From NCBI GenBank assembly GCA_964563495.1, contig CAZLYK010000045.1, positions 1 to 37,382 of the forward strand: 37,382 bases of DNA, written 5' to 3'. Position numbers and translations under genes: made by a program. The stretch is from CAZLYK01 sp964563495 (GTDB lineage: Bacteria > Acidobacteriota > Blastocatellia > RBC074). This document shows, piece by piece, positions 16,868 to 24,840 of the stretch; position 1 is the first letter of the stretch; every line of letters starts with the position of its first letter. The notes beneath the pieces are model-generated. The model ran no database searches. It was given only the letters and a program-made list of their open reading frames with translations, and was not told the DNA's origin.

Positions 16868-17929
16868 CTACCTTACTCGGCTTCTACTACTCGGCGAGTA
16901 AGACAGCACCTGCTCAAAAATCGTCGAGTATACCCGTTCGTACGCCTCTACCATGGTTTTGATAGAAAAGCATTGCTGGACCCGTTGGCGGCAGGCGCTG
17001 CGATCGATTTCAGAAATGCGTTTGAGGGCCCCCACCGCCTCATTGACGTTGTTGACCAGAAACCCCGTCTGGCCGTCTTTGATCACCTCACGGCAGGAGC
17101 CCAGGTCCATGGCGATCACGGGCACGCCGGCTGCGTTAGCTTCAGCCAGGACCAGTCCGAACCGCTCCGGGATGGTGTTCAGATGAATTAAAGCGTAAGC
17201 ACTCGCGAACAATTCATTTTTTTCCGCTATGCCGACCGGCCCGAGATAGCGAACTTTGTGATCATCGATGTGGGGCTTGATCCTTTCCCGAAAATAGACG
17301 TCATCTTGGATGATTCCGGCAATGATCAAACGCCGGCCGCTGAGGTGAGCGACCTCGATGGCCAGATGGACGCCTTTATCCGGGTGAATCCGGCCAAGGA
17401 AGATCAGGTCGTCACCGCCAGATTCCTGAAGCGGGTACAATCCAAGGTCGATCCCGTTATAGACTGTCGCCAGGTAATTCAGCCCCGGCGCGCGATCGGA
17501 GTCGCTGATCGAAACAAAATATCCGTCACGGTATTTCTGATAGACGGGCATGATTCTTGACGACGAGAATCCGTGGATAGTAGTGAGGACCGGCGTCTTA
17601 ACCAGCCGGCTGTAGGTCAACGCCATGAAGTCGTAGTGGCTGTGGATGAGGTCAAACTCAGCAGCGTGCTCGAACGCTTCGGAGATGTGAAGGTATTCAG
17701 CCACTTTGGGATCGACGGTGGGATCCTCTTCATATCCCTGGTCCACCACGGCATGCAGACGAGCGCGGGTCACGGAATCCCTGGTGGCGAACAGGCTTAC
17801 ATCCCAACCACGGGCGACGAGTCCTTCGGTGATGTTGCTCGCCACCGTCTCCCAGGCGCCGTATTGCCGCGGAGGCGTTCGCCAGGCCACCGGCGACAGG
17901 ATCGCCACTCTTTTGTTGGGAATTGTCAT
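16868..17929 (-). CDS. GT4 family glycosyltransferase
   Basis: The 353-aa GT-B enzyme (ATG at 17929; an alternative TTG at 17938 overlaps the upstream stop) has an N-terminal acceptor domain opening with VAILSPVAWRTPPRQYGAWE and containing DLIHSHYDF and TTIHGF. The C-terminal nucleotide-sugar domain has DLIFLGRIHPDKGVHLAIE and the EX7E-type region PERFGLVLAEANAAGVPVIA. It lacks a signal peptide or membrane span, so it is cytoplasmic. The donor sugar is unknown. It is the last gene of a minus-strand cassette with GH130 directly upstream (gap or overlap of a few bp), which suggests a shared glycan, possibly a mannoside. Confidence 0.88.
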   Translation of the reverse strand: MTIPNKRVAILSPVAWRTPPRQYGAWETVASNITEGLVARGWDVSLFATRDSVTRARLHAVVDQGYEEDPTVDPKVAEYLHISEAFEHAAEFDLIHSHYDFMALTYSRLVKTPVLTTIHGFSSSRIMPVYQKYRDGYFVSISDSDRAPGLNYLATVYNGIDLGLYPLQESGGDDLIFLGRIHPDKGVHLAIEVAHLSGRRLIIAGIIQDDVYFRERIKPHIDDHKVRYLGPVGIAEKNELFASAYALIHLNTIPERFGLVLAEANAAGVPVIAMDLGSCREVIKDGQTGFLVNNVNEAVGALKRISEIDRSACRQRVQQCFSIKTMVEAYERVYSTIFEQVLSYSPSSRSRVR

Positions 17930-17934
17930 GTTGT

Positions 17935-19404
17935 TCAATCAGCTTCCTTATCCATGGCAGCCAGCACCTCTTTGAGTGGGACGGTGGCGAAACCGGTGGC
18001 GTGATCGGCCAGACCATATGGGATGATCAACTCGCCGTTGTGGATGAGAGCGCCACACGTATAAACGACGTTGGGTACATAGCCTACACGCTCATTCTCG
18101 TTCGGTTTGATTAGGGGCTCGCGAAGGCGGCCGATCACTTTTGCGGGATTATCGCGATCGAGTAGGAAGGCGCCGATGCAGTATTTTCGCAGCGGGCCAA
18201 CACCGTGGCTGAGCACCAGCCAACCGGCATCGGTTTCGATGGGGGACCCGCAATTTCCAATTTGGATCAACTCCCAGGGAAAATTTGGCTTAAGCACAGC
18301 CTTTCGCTCATTCCAGAAGTGAATATTGTCAGAAAACATGATGTATATGTTTTCATTGTCCTGACGGGAGAGCATCGCATAGTGGCCATTAATCTTTCGG
18401 GGGAAGACAGCCATGCCCTTGTTTTGAGCGGCAGGACCGTTCAACGTGATGAATCGAAAGCGGAGGAAGTCCGAGGTCTCAACGAGTTCCGGCATCACTG
18501 CCCTGCCGTCGTAGGCGGTGAAAGTCGCGTAATAGACGTGGGTGCCATCGTCATTTCGGAAACGAACGAATCGGGCGTCTTCGATGCCATTCCGTTGGGA
18601 GGGAGTGGCCGGGAAGATGATGCGTTCAGACAACTCCTGGTCGGGTTGGAACTGGACTTCGCAGTTGGACTTGGCCAGCATCCAAACAACATCAGCGGTA
18701 TTCTGATCCCCTAACAACCCTTCGGACTGGCGGGACTTATTCAATTCCGATTGGATATTGGCGGCCAGCTCTTCGAGTTCGAACCAATCGCCTAAGTTTT
18801 GCATGACACGACGGGTGAAATCGTTGGTCAATCGGAGCTCAAACAGTTTTCGTTCGAAGAGCGCTTTCTCGTATCGCGAATTCGGAATTTGACGCGGTTC
18901 GGTAAGGAATCCTGAGGGTCTCTGGACCTCGATCCGATGGTCGGCGTGAATCATACCTGTGCGAAAAGTGATGGAGGAAACATGCCCCTCGCCTGTCGCG
19001 CGCAGGCTAAGAACAAAGCGCAAGGCTCCGTCCGGGACGTCCGACTGATCGGGGTGCGGCACAATCGAGGGATTGAACAGAGCCGCCGATTCCAAGGAGT
19101 ACTCAGCCAGAAAATATGAGCCGATCAACATCTTTCTTTGTTCGGAGAATTTCTCGTCCATTGACAGGAGCTTGCGGACTTGTTCGAAGCGGTCCAGAAA
19201 GAGCTGGTGGATCTGTTGGTGTCGCCGGGAGAATTCGACGGAGACTTCATCCAGGAGAAGGCCGACCCGGTCTTCAGGCAGCGACATGATCCTGGCGATG
19301 ATCCTGCGCGCCCGTTGAGGATCCTCGAGATTGAATGGCCGCAGCAGAACGCGTGACTGGTCGGGCTTGAGGATCGTAGCCTGGCGTTTAAGATGAATTG
19401 ACAT
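17935..19404 (-). CDS. GH130 family enzyme (mannoside phosphorylase/hydrolase-like)
   Basis: The 489-aa five-bladed propeller enzyme has the GH130 catalytic signature NGIEDARFVRF, in which Asp266 is the expected proton donor, followed by VYYATFTAYDG. Further family blocks are FPRKINGHYAMLSRQD, LIQIGNCGSPIETDAGWLVLSHGVG and the C-terminal NVVYTCGALIHNGELIIPYGLAD. A helical N-terminal extension of about 110 residues precedes the propeller and marks the longer GH130 subtypes. Characterised GH130 proteins cleave beta-mannosides with phosphate or water, and the related GT108 family transfers mannose. Without a structure the mode here is open. It has no signal peptide, so it is cytoplasmic. It is sandwiched between two GT4 genes, which favours synthesis or remodelling of an internal glycan over uptake of an external one. 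Confidence 0.85.
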   Translation of the reverse strand: MSIHLKRQATILKPDQSRVLLRPFNLEDPQRARRIIARIMSLPEDRVGLLLDEVSVEFSRRHQQIHQLFLDRFEQVRKLLSMDEKFSEQRKMLIGSYFLAEYSLESAALFNPSIVPHPDQSDVPDGALRFVLSLRATGEGHVSSITFRTGMIHADHRIEVQRPSGFLTEPRQIPNSRYEKALFERKLFELRLTNDFTRRVMQNLGDWFELEELAANIQSELNKSRQSEGLLGDQNTADVVWMLAKSNCEVQFQPDQELSERIIFPATPSQRNGIEDARFVRFRNDDGTHVYYATFTAYDGRAVMPELVETSDFLRFRFITLNGPAAQNKGMAVFPRKINGHYAMLSRQDNENIYIMFSDNIHFWNERKAVLKPNFPWELIQIGNCGSPIETDAGWLVLSHGVGPLRKYCIGAFLLDRDNPAKVIGRLREPLIKPNENERVGYVPNVVYTCGALIHNGELIIPYGLADHATGFATVPLKEVLAAMDKEAD

Positions 19405-19443
19405 GGGTTGGTTGTTCCAGGGAAACGAAACAGGAAGCGGCGA

Positions 19444-21732
19444 TTACTCTTCGACAGCGATCGGCTCCTTGAAGCTCGTCAGCATATTTTGCGCCAGGCG
19501 CATTTCCGCCAACGAAAGCAGGAAGGCCAGGGTGGATTCCGCCCCCTCATTCCGATTGAGCCGATCCACATGCAGCCCATCGCGGCAGCCGCCTGTCTCG
19601 GGAGAGTAGAGTTCCAGTCCAAGATCATTCCAGCCGATGAACCAGTCAAAGGCGCGTTGCGCCTGTTCGTACCACCAGAAGTCCGATGTGGCGCGATAGG
19701 CTGCCAGACAGGCTGAGGCCGTCGCCTGCGCCTCTATCGGCTGCTGGTCGAAATTGGCGCGCGTGCCGCCACGGCGGTAAAATCCGTTTGTGCCAATTGG
19801 CCGAAAGTGACCCTTCTCGGATATTTGCAATTCCGTCAGCCATCGCAGGGCCTGGAGTCCTCGTTCAAATACGGATTGTTGTCCGGTCGCCCGCCCGCTC
19901 AGAATCAAGGCGTGCGCGAGTTTCGCGTTGTCGTAGGAGAGATCTTCCTCAAACCAGCACCAGTCCGGCCGGGCATTTCTTTCGAAAAGCCCCATCAGCC
20001 TGGAAGTGAGTGTCTCACGGGTTTGGTTGGCCAGGCTGTCACCACGCAACCGGCGCAGGTATTCATGAATGCCGATCAGCCCGAATGCCCACGCGCGCGG
20101 CGACGAGAACTCCGTCAGGGCAGGCAGCGCCAGCGCGAAGAGTTGTCCAGACATAATCTGGAAGCTCCGATAGGGAGAGCGTCCGACTCCTACGCCCAAC
20201 GCCCAGAGCGCCCGCCCTTGACAGTCCTCTGATCCCGGCTCGTCCAGCCAGCGTCGGTCAAAGCCCATGTGGTTGTGGAAGCGTTTGGTTTCGTGATCGA
20301 AGGCGTGATGGAGAAATGCAACGCAAGTGGTGGCCAGTGTCCGGACACACTCCGGATCCTCTCCCAATTCACCGAGCAGCACCGCGAGGATGAAAGCGCG
20401 CGCATTATCGTCGGTGCAATAGCCCTCGGAAAAATTCGGAACGCTGAAAATGGCGTGTTGGAAGACTCCGGTCGAATCGGTCATCCGCGAGAGATGACTC
20501 AACTTCATCTCCGGCAGCTCCCGCGGCTTTTGGTCTAGTGTCTTTATGGCAAGAGACTTCCGAGACCGCGCCGCTCCTTCAAGTCTCGATGACTCGAACG
20601 ATCGCATATACATCTGTGCGACCTTGCTCCATACCATCTCCCGGCCGATCATATAGGCGTTCTTGCGAATGGCGTGCCGGCGGGTGTCGTCACGCAGCAA
20701 GCCAATCACCTCTCGCGCCATGGCCTCGGCGTCGCCGAAGGGTGTCAGCACGCCGCGGTCTTCCGCCAACAATTCCGCGGCGTGCCAGTAGGGTGTGGAA
20801 ACCACCGCTTTGCCGGCGCCGAACGCGTAGGCCAGCGTGCCCGATGTGATCTGCGCTTCGTTCAGGTAAGGCGTGATGTAAATGTCCGCGGCGCCGATGA
20901 ACTCTTTTAAATTTTCAAGGTCGACGAATTGATTATAGAAAATGACGTTCTTCTCGACCTGATTCTTTTTGGCAAGGAATTCGAGGCTGAGCCGGTAGGC
21001 TTCGCCATGCTCTCGCAGTTCGTTGGGATGGGTGGCACCCAGGACAATGTAAACAACGTCGGGAAACTCCGCCAAAATTTGCGGCAGAGCGTTTAGTACA
21101 TATTCAATCCCCTTGTTCGGCGAGAGTAGCCCGAACGTGAGCAGCACTATCCTACCTTCCACCCCGAACTGATCCTTGAAAAAAGTCGGATCGACAAACC
21201 CTACGTCGGGAATGCCATGCGGGATGAGATCGATCTTGGCCGGCGGCGCGTGGTAAATCTCCTGCAACATTTGGCGCCCCCGCTCAGCCATGACGACGAG
21301 CCGGGTCGAGAGCGAGACCAACTCCTGCATGACTCGCCGTTGGTCGGCTTTCGGTTCATGCAAAACGGTATGAAGCGTCGTGACAACAGGCATTCTCAAT
21401 TCGCGCAAGAACGCCAGGATGTGCCCGCCGGCGGGCCCGCCGAAAATGCCGAATTCGTGTTGTAAACAGACGATGTCAACATTGCTGATATTGAGGAAGT
21501 CCGCCGCACGTAGATAGGATTGCAAATCTTGCTCCTCAATCTCGAAGCGAACTACTTCCGGATACTCGTAGCCGCCTTTAATGTCGTTGACCGAGACTGA
21601 GAGGCACTGGCTTTGTGGATACGCGGCTGCGACTGCCGCGAGCAGGTCAGAGGTGAAGGTGGCAATGCCGCACTTGCGTGGCAAGTGGTCACCGACAAAA
21701 GCAATCTTGCGGACTTTAGAATATTCTTTCAA
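19444..21732 (-). CDS. GT4 glycosyltransferase fused to helical C-terminal domain
   Basis: This 762-aa product is a two-part protein. Residues 1 to about 385 form a GT-B GT4 transferase (KIAFVGDHLPRKCGIATFT, DIVCLQHEFGIFGG, VVTTLHTVLHEP, LTFGLLSPNKGIEYVLNAL, and the donor-side ITPYLNEAQITSGTLAYAFGAGKAVV). Residues about 400-750 are alpha-helical with recurring acidic-aromatic turns (YCTDDNARAFI, SEDCQGRALWALG, WCWFEEDLSYDNAKLAHAL, NEGAESTLAFLLSLAEM), resembling an (alpha/alpha) toroid of glycosidase or epimerase type. It has no signal peptide. The start is TTG at 21732 with GAGAGG overlapping the stop region of the upstream 78-aa gene, implying translational coupling. It probably works with the downstream GH130 and GT4 genes. 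Confidence 0.85.
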   Translation of the reverse strand: MKEYSKVRKIAFVGDHLPRKCGIATFTSDLLAAVAAAYPQSQCLSVSVNDIKGGYEYPEVVRFEIEEQDLQSYLRAADFLNISNVDIVCLQHEFGIFGGPAGGHILAFLRELRMPVVTTLHTVLHEPKADQRRVMQELVSLSTRLVVMAERGRQMLQEIYHAPPAKIDLIPHGIPDVGFVDPTFFKDQFGVEGRIVLLTFGLLSPNKGIEYVLNALPQILAEFPDVVYIVLGATHPNELREHGEAYRLSLEFLAKKNQVEKNVIFYNQFVDLENLKEFIGAADIYITPYLNEAQITSGTLAYAFGAGKAVVSTPYWHAAELLAEDRGVLTPFGDAEAMAREVIGLLRDDTRRHAIRKNAYMIGREMVWSKVAQMYMRSFESSRLEGAARSRKSLAIKTLDQKPRELPEMKLSHLSRMTDSTGVFQHAIFSVPNFSEGYCTDDNARAFILAVLLGELGEDPECVRTLATTCVAFLHHAFDHETKRFHNHMGFDRRWLDEPGSEDCQGRALWALGVGVGRSPYRSFQIMSGQLFALALPALTEFSSPRAWAFGLIGIHEYLRRLRGDSLANQTRETLTSRLMGLFERNARPDWCWFEEDLSYDNAKLAHALILSGRATGQQSVFERGLQALRWLTELQISEKGHFRPIGTNGFYRRGGTRANFDQQPIEAQATASACLAAYRATSDFWWYEQAQRAFDWFIGWNDLGLELYSPETGGCRDGLHVDRLNRNEGAESTLAFLLSLAEMRLAQNMLTSFKEPIAVEE

Positions 21733-21741
21733 ATGACCTCT

Positions 21742-21978
21742 CTATGTTTCATCACCGAACTCTGCCAGGACATCGCCGTTGTGATGCCACTGCTCCGGTA
21801 ATGGTTGAGGACCTGGCTGGATGCCTGCGATATCCGGGTCCTCGCCTCCGATTGCTGTCGTCATGCTCGCCTTAAGCTTTTTTGTTTCGATCCGCCGTGC
21901 CTCTTTATCCTTTTGCTTCATCGCGCGCGCTTTTTCTTTTTCACGTTTCTGAAATGTCTGCTTCGCTTTTTTCGCCAT
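21742..21978 (-). CDS. Small basic/acidic conserved-type protein
   Basis: The 78-aa product has a strongly basic helical N-terminal half (Lys/Arg/Glu-rich, residues 1-38). A neutral-to-acidic C-terminal tail with GGEDPDIAGIQPGPQPLPEQWHHNGD follows. I do not recognise a named family, although the layout suggests nucleic-acid or ribosome binding. It lies 9 bp before the GT4 fusion gene and 75 bp after an RRM gene on the same strand. The short gap and coupled ribosome site support a real gene. Confidence 0.6.
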   Translation of the reverse strand: MAKKAKQTFQKREKEKARAMKQKDKEARRIETKKLKASMTTAIGGEDPDIAGIQPGPQPLPEQWHHNGDVLAEFGDET

Positions 21979-22053
21979 CCTGATAGGTCCCTGTTTCTGT
22001 TTTATTGATTGTCGTTGAGAGGTGCGGGGGCCGACAGGCCCCGGCGCCCGACT

Positions 22054-22611
22054 CTACGTATTTTCCTTCTCCCCATCCCCGTCATTATCGAGTCCGGCCA
22101 TTGTCTCTTCGCTTGTTTCGACGTCATCATAATCGTCGTCGTCGTCATCATGCTCACCAAAGAATTGCCCTCTGATTACCTCGCGCATCGGTCCCTTTGG
22201 AACACGCTCTGAATTAAGCTTACCCTTCGCTCTGCTGCGGCTGCGATGTGGTGAGGCGTCAGGGCCAAAATTGGGATTCGGCTTATTAACCGGGGGACTG
22301 TCGGTGCCAAGCTCCGCAGTCGAGCCGGGCAGAGGCGATGAGGGGCGAGATGGCCCCCGCTCATCCCTGGCGCGAGCCTCCTTGACTGAAAGAGAGTTGC
22401 CCTTAAACGACTTGTTATTGAAATAACGGATAGCTTCATTGGCCTGAGCGCTGTCCTTGAACTCAAGAAAAGCGAAGCCACGCTGCCTGCCGGTTTCCCG
22501 GTCAGTTGGAACAAAAATGTAAGAAAGTGGGCCGACTGCGGAGAAGTGCTCTCTTAATTCCGCTTCGGTGAAATTAGGTGGAAGGTTCCCTACAAACAGA
22601 CGAATAGCCAT
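22054..22611 (-). CDS. RRM RNA-binding protein with acidic tail
   Basis: The 185-aa protein has a single RNA-recognition motif at about 3-80. RNP2 is LFVGNLP (5-11) and RNP1 is RGFAFLEF (44-51). A long low-complexity extension follows, with Ser/Pro/Arg-rich residues 85-140 and an acidic tail with six consecutive Asp near 163-168. Bacterial RRM proteins (cyanobacterial Rbp type) bind RNA and are often cold-induced. The acidic tail is unusual and could modulate RNA affinity or recruit partners. It is one of three RRM genes within 1.8 kb. Confidence 0.88.
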   Translation of the reverse strand: MAIRLFVGNLPPNFTEAELREHFSAVGPLSYIFVPTDRETGRQRGFAFLEFKDSAQANEAIRYFNNKSFKGNSLSVKEARARDERGPSRPSSPLPGSTAELGTDSPPVNKPNPNFGPDASPHRSRSRAKGKLNSERVPKGPMREVIRGQFFGEHDDDDDDYDDVETSEETMAGLDNDGDGEKENT

Positions 22612-22657
22612 TGTTTCCTTATATCTTCATAACATTTGTGCGCCCGGGTTAGCGGAA

Positions 22658-22693
22658 AGCGCCTCCGGGTAGAATTGTCAAACCGGAGGCGCT
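22658..22693 (-). terminator. Likely terminator of the 99-aa RRM gene
   Basis: An 11-bp perfect stem (22658-22668 with 22683-22693) encloses a 14-nt loop. It lies 39 bp past the stop of the minus-strand RRM gene at 22732. On that strand the stem is followed by a short TT run. It could end transcription or separate expression of the two adjacent RRM genes. Confidence 0.5.
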
Positions 22694-22731
22694 CTGAGAA
22701 AAGGGTCGCGGGTTCTCTGAAATGAGGGGTT

Positions 22732-23031
22732 TTAATAACGTGAGCGTCCACCGCCACGACCCCCACCAAAGCCGCCACGATTTTCACGCGGCTTGGCTTC
22801 GTTGACAGTCAAACTACGACCATCGAGGTCCGAGCCGTTGAACTTGGCGATAGCCGCCTCGCCTTCAGCTTTCGATGACATTTCCACGAAGCCAAAACCA
22901 CGCGATCGGCCGGTATCGCGATCGGTCACCATCGAAACCGATTCGACCGTGCCGGCTTGAGAAAAGAGTTGCCGAAGATCATCTTCGGTCGTGCCGAACG
23001 AGAGATTACCGACATAGAGTTTCATAGACAT
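22732..23031 (-). CDS. RRM RNA-binding protein with Gly/Arg tail
   Basis: The 99-aa protein has one RRM (about 3-80) with RNP2 KLYVGNLS (4-11) and RNP1 RGFGFVEM (44-51). It ends in a Gly/Arg-rich tail (GGFGGGRGGGRSRY). This is the classic short bacterial Rbp form, similar to glycine-rich cold-inducible proteins. It acts in the cytoplasm on RNA, probably in transcript stability or cold adaptation. It is divergent from the RRM gene at 23610 across a 578-bp gap and is followed by another RRM gene on the same strand. Confidence 0.92.
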   Translation of the reverse strand: MSMKLYVGNLSFGTTEDDLRQLFSQAGTVESVSMVTDRDTGRSRGFGFVEMSSKAEGEAAIAKFNGSDLDGRSLTVNEAKPRENRGGFGGGRGGGRSRY

Positions 23032-23609
<578 letters not shown>

Positions 23610-23870
23610 ATGGCCGTTAAATTATTTGTTGGTAATCTCGCGTCAGAGACGACAAGCGCAGAAATACGCGACCTCTTCAGCACCGTTGGGGTGGTCGAGT
23701 CGTGTCAGTTAATTGAGGACCGAGAGACTGGCCGCTCCAAGGGCTTCGGCTTCGTCGAGATGGATTCGACCGAGGCAGCGAATGCCGCCAAAGAAAAATT
23801 CAATGGACACGACCTGCATGGAAAAACGCTCAAGGTAAATGAGGCTAAGCCCAAAGTTGAGAAGCACTAG
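23610..23870 (+). CDS. Minimal RRM RNA-binding protein
   Basis: The 86-aa protein is essentially a bare RRM with RNP2 LFVGNLA (5-11) and RNP1 KGFGFVEM (44-51). It closely resembles the 99-aa protein encoded at 22732 but lacks the Gly/Arg tail, ending in PKVEKH. The three RRM genes look like local duplicates that diverged mainly in their C-terminal tails. GGAAAAGGAT precedes the ATG. It acts in the cytoplasm as an RNA-binding protein. Confidence 0.92.
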   Translation: MAVKLFVGNLASETTSAEIRDLFSTVGVVESCQLIEDRETGRSKGFGFVEMDSTEAANAAKEKFNGHDLHGKTLKVNEAKPKVEKH

Positions 23871-23930
23871 CACAACCTGGGATCTTTCGAGCTGCCTGTT
23901 ATCAAGAGCTAACCGATCAAGGAGTTATCA

Positions 23931-24209
23931 ATGTTTACTAAAGATGATTTGTGGAGATTCAAATCAATCTCTATCGACCAGTTTCCCCAATCTAAATTTC
24001 TAATTATGTTCTTGGGAGTGATAATCACGCCGCTCGCGCTGATCGTGGCCGGAACACGCAACTCGAACATTCATAGCCAGCTCGGCATGCCATGGTACTT
24101 CCTGGCAATCATACTTTTTTTGCTGGCAGGCATGAGCATGGGCTTTATCATGTTTCGCAGCCAGCCGAATGCAACAAAAGGTCTCTCGATCAGCTCGAAG
24201 GCCGGTTAA
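23931..24209 (+). CDS. Small membrane protein with two spans
   Basis: The 92-aa product has two hydrophobic segments at about 24-41 (LIMFLGVIITPLALIVA) and about 54-74 (WYFLAIILFLLAGMSMGFIMF). A short polar N-terminus and a Ser-rich C-terminus flank them. I recognise no family. AAGGAG lies 7 bp before the ATG, so translation is well supported. It is 60 bp after an RRM gene and 33 bp before the STAS gene, suggesting co-transcription within a stress-related group. Confidence 0.65.
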   Translation: MFTKDDLWRFKSISIDQFPQSKFLIMFLGVIITPLALIVAGTRNSNIHSQLGMPWYFLAIILFLLAGMSMGFIMFRSQPNATKGLSISSKAG

Positions 24210-24242
24210 ATGTAGTCCTATGTTCCCTGAGGAGGTAGGTAG

Positions 24243-24578
24243 ATGAACATCACCGAGCGTACACTTAACGATGTCACAGTTCTGGATCTCGACGGCGACC
24301 TCGCAATGGAAGGCAACGTGAAGTTCAGAAAGTGTGTCACTGCAGCCATCGACGCTGGGGCTCGTAAGCTAGTCGTTAATATGGCGAAAGTCCCATACAT
24401 GGACAGCAGTGGGCTGGGTGAGATCATCTCGTGCTATACGACTCTGCAACGGGTGAGCGGGCATCTTAAACTGCTCCACCTCAACAGTCGTCTTCAATAT
24501 CTGCTGGTCATCACGAAACTCTCAGCCATATTTGAGACCTTCGATTCCGAGCCTGTGGCGGTCGCCAGCTTCAGCTAA
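24243..24578 (+). CDS. STAS-domain anti-sigma factor antagonist
   Basis: The 111-aa protein is a complete STAS domain of the SpoIIAA/RsbV type. The beta-strand TVLDLDGDLAMEG and the switch segment VPYMDSSGLGEI hold the phosphorylatable Ser (Ser55 or Ser56). A regulator of this family binds an anti-sigma kinase to release a sigma factor, and is switched off by phosphorylation. GAGGAGG precedes the ATG. No partner kinase of the RsbW type is visible in the window. It may act through a distant partner, while the neighbouring RRM genes suggest a stress response. Confidence 0.9.
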   Translation: MNITERTLNDVTVLDLDGDLAMEGNVKFRKCVTAAIDAGARKLVVNMAKVPYMDSSGLGEIISCYTTLQRVSGHLKLLHLNSRLQYLLVITKLSAIFETFDSEPVAVASFS

Positions 24579-24665
24579 ATCAGAACCAATCAAGATTCGG
24601 ACACTAGTCGCGTGAGCCCTGAAGGGCAATGGGATTGAATTAAGACTTGGAAGAGCTGATCATTC

Positions 24666-24799
24666 GGCGGCTCTGCCGCCCGATGTGCGGCAAGTCTCCG
24701 ACTTGCCGTGACCGGCTCGCTCATTTGAGGGGGGCAGCCCATCAAGTTGCAAAGATCGCATCCGGAAGGCTGAAAGCCTTCCGCACCTCAGGCGGCGGA
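24666..24799. repeat. Diverged pair of two-hairpin repeats
   Basis: This is a distant copy of the 63-375 element. The left unit has the GGCGGC hairpin (24666-24680) and a GGCAAGTC/GACTTGCC hairpin (24689-24707). The right unit is inverted, with GGAAGGCT/AGCCTTCC (24764-24782) and GCACCTCAGGCGGCGG. The stem substitutions are compensated on the other strand of each stem. The rest of the 24579-24840 gap holds no gene. Confidence 0.75.
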
Positions 24800-24840
24800 G
24801 GGCACAGTGAGGCAACAATTTGAGTGATAAGATTGCCGGC

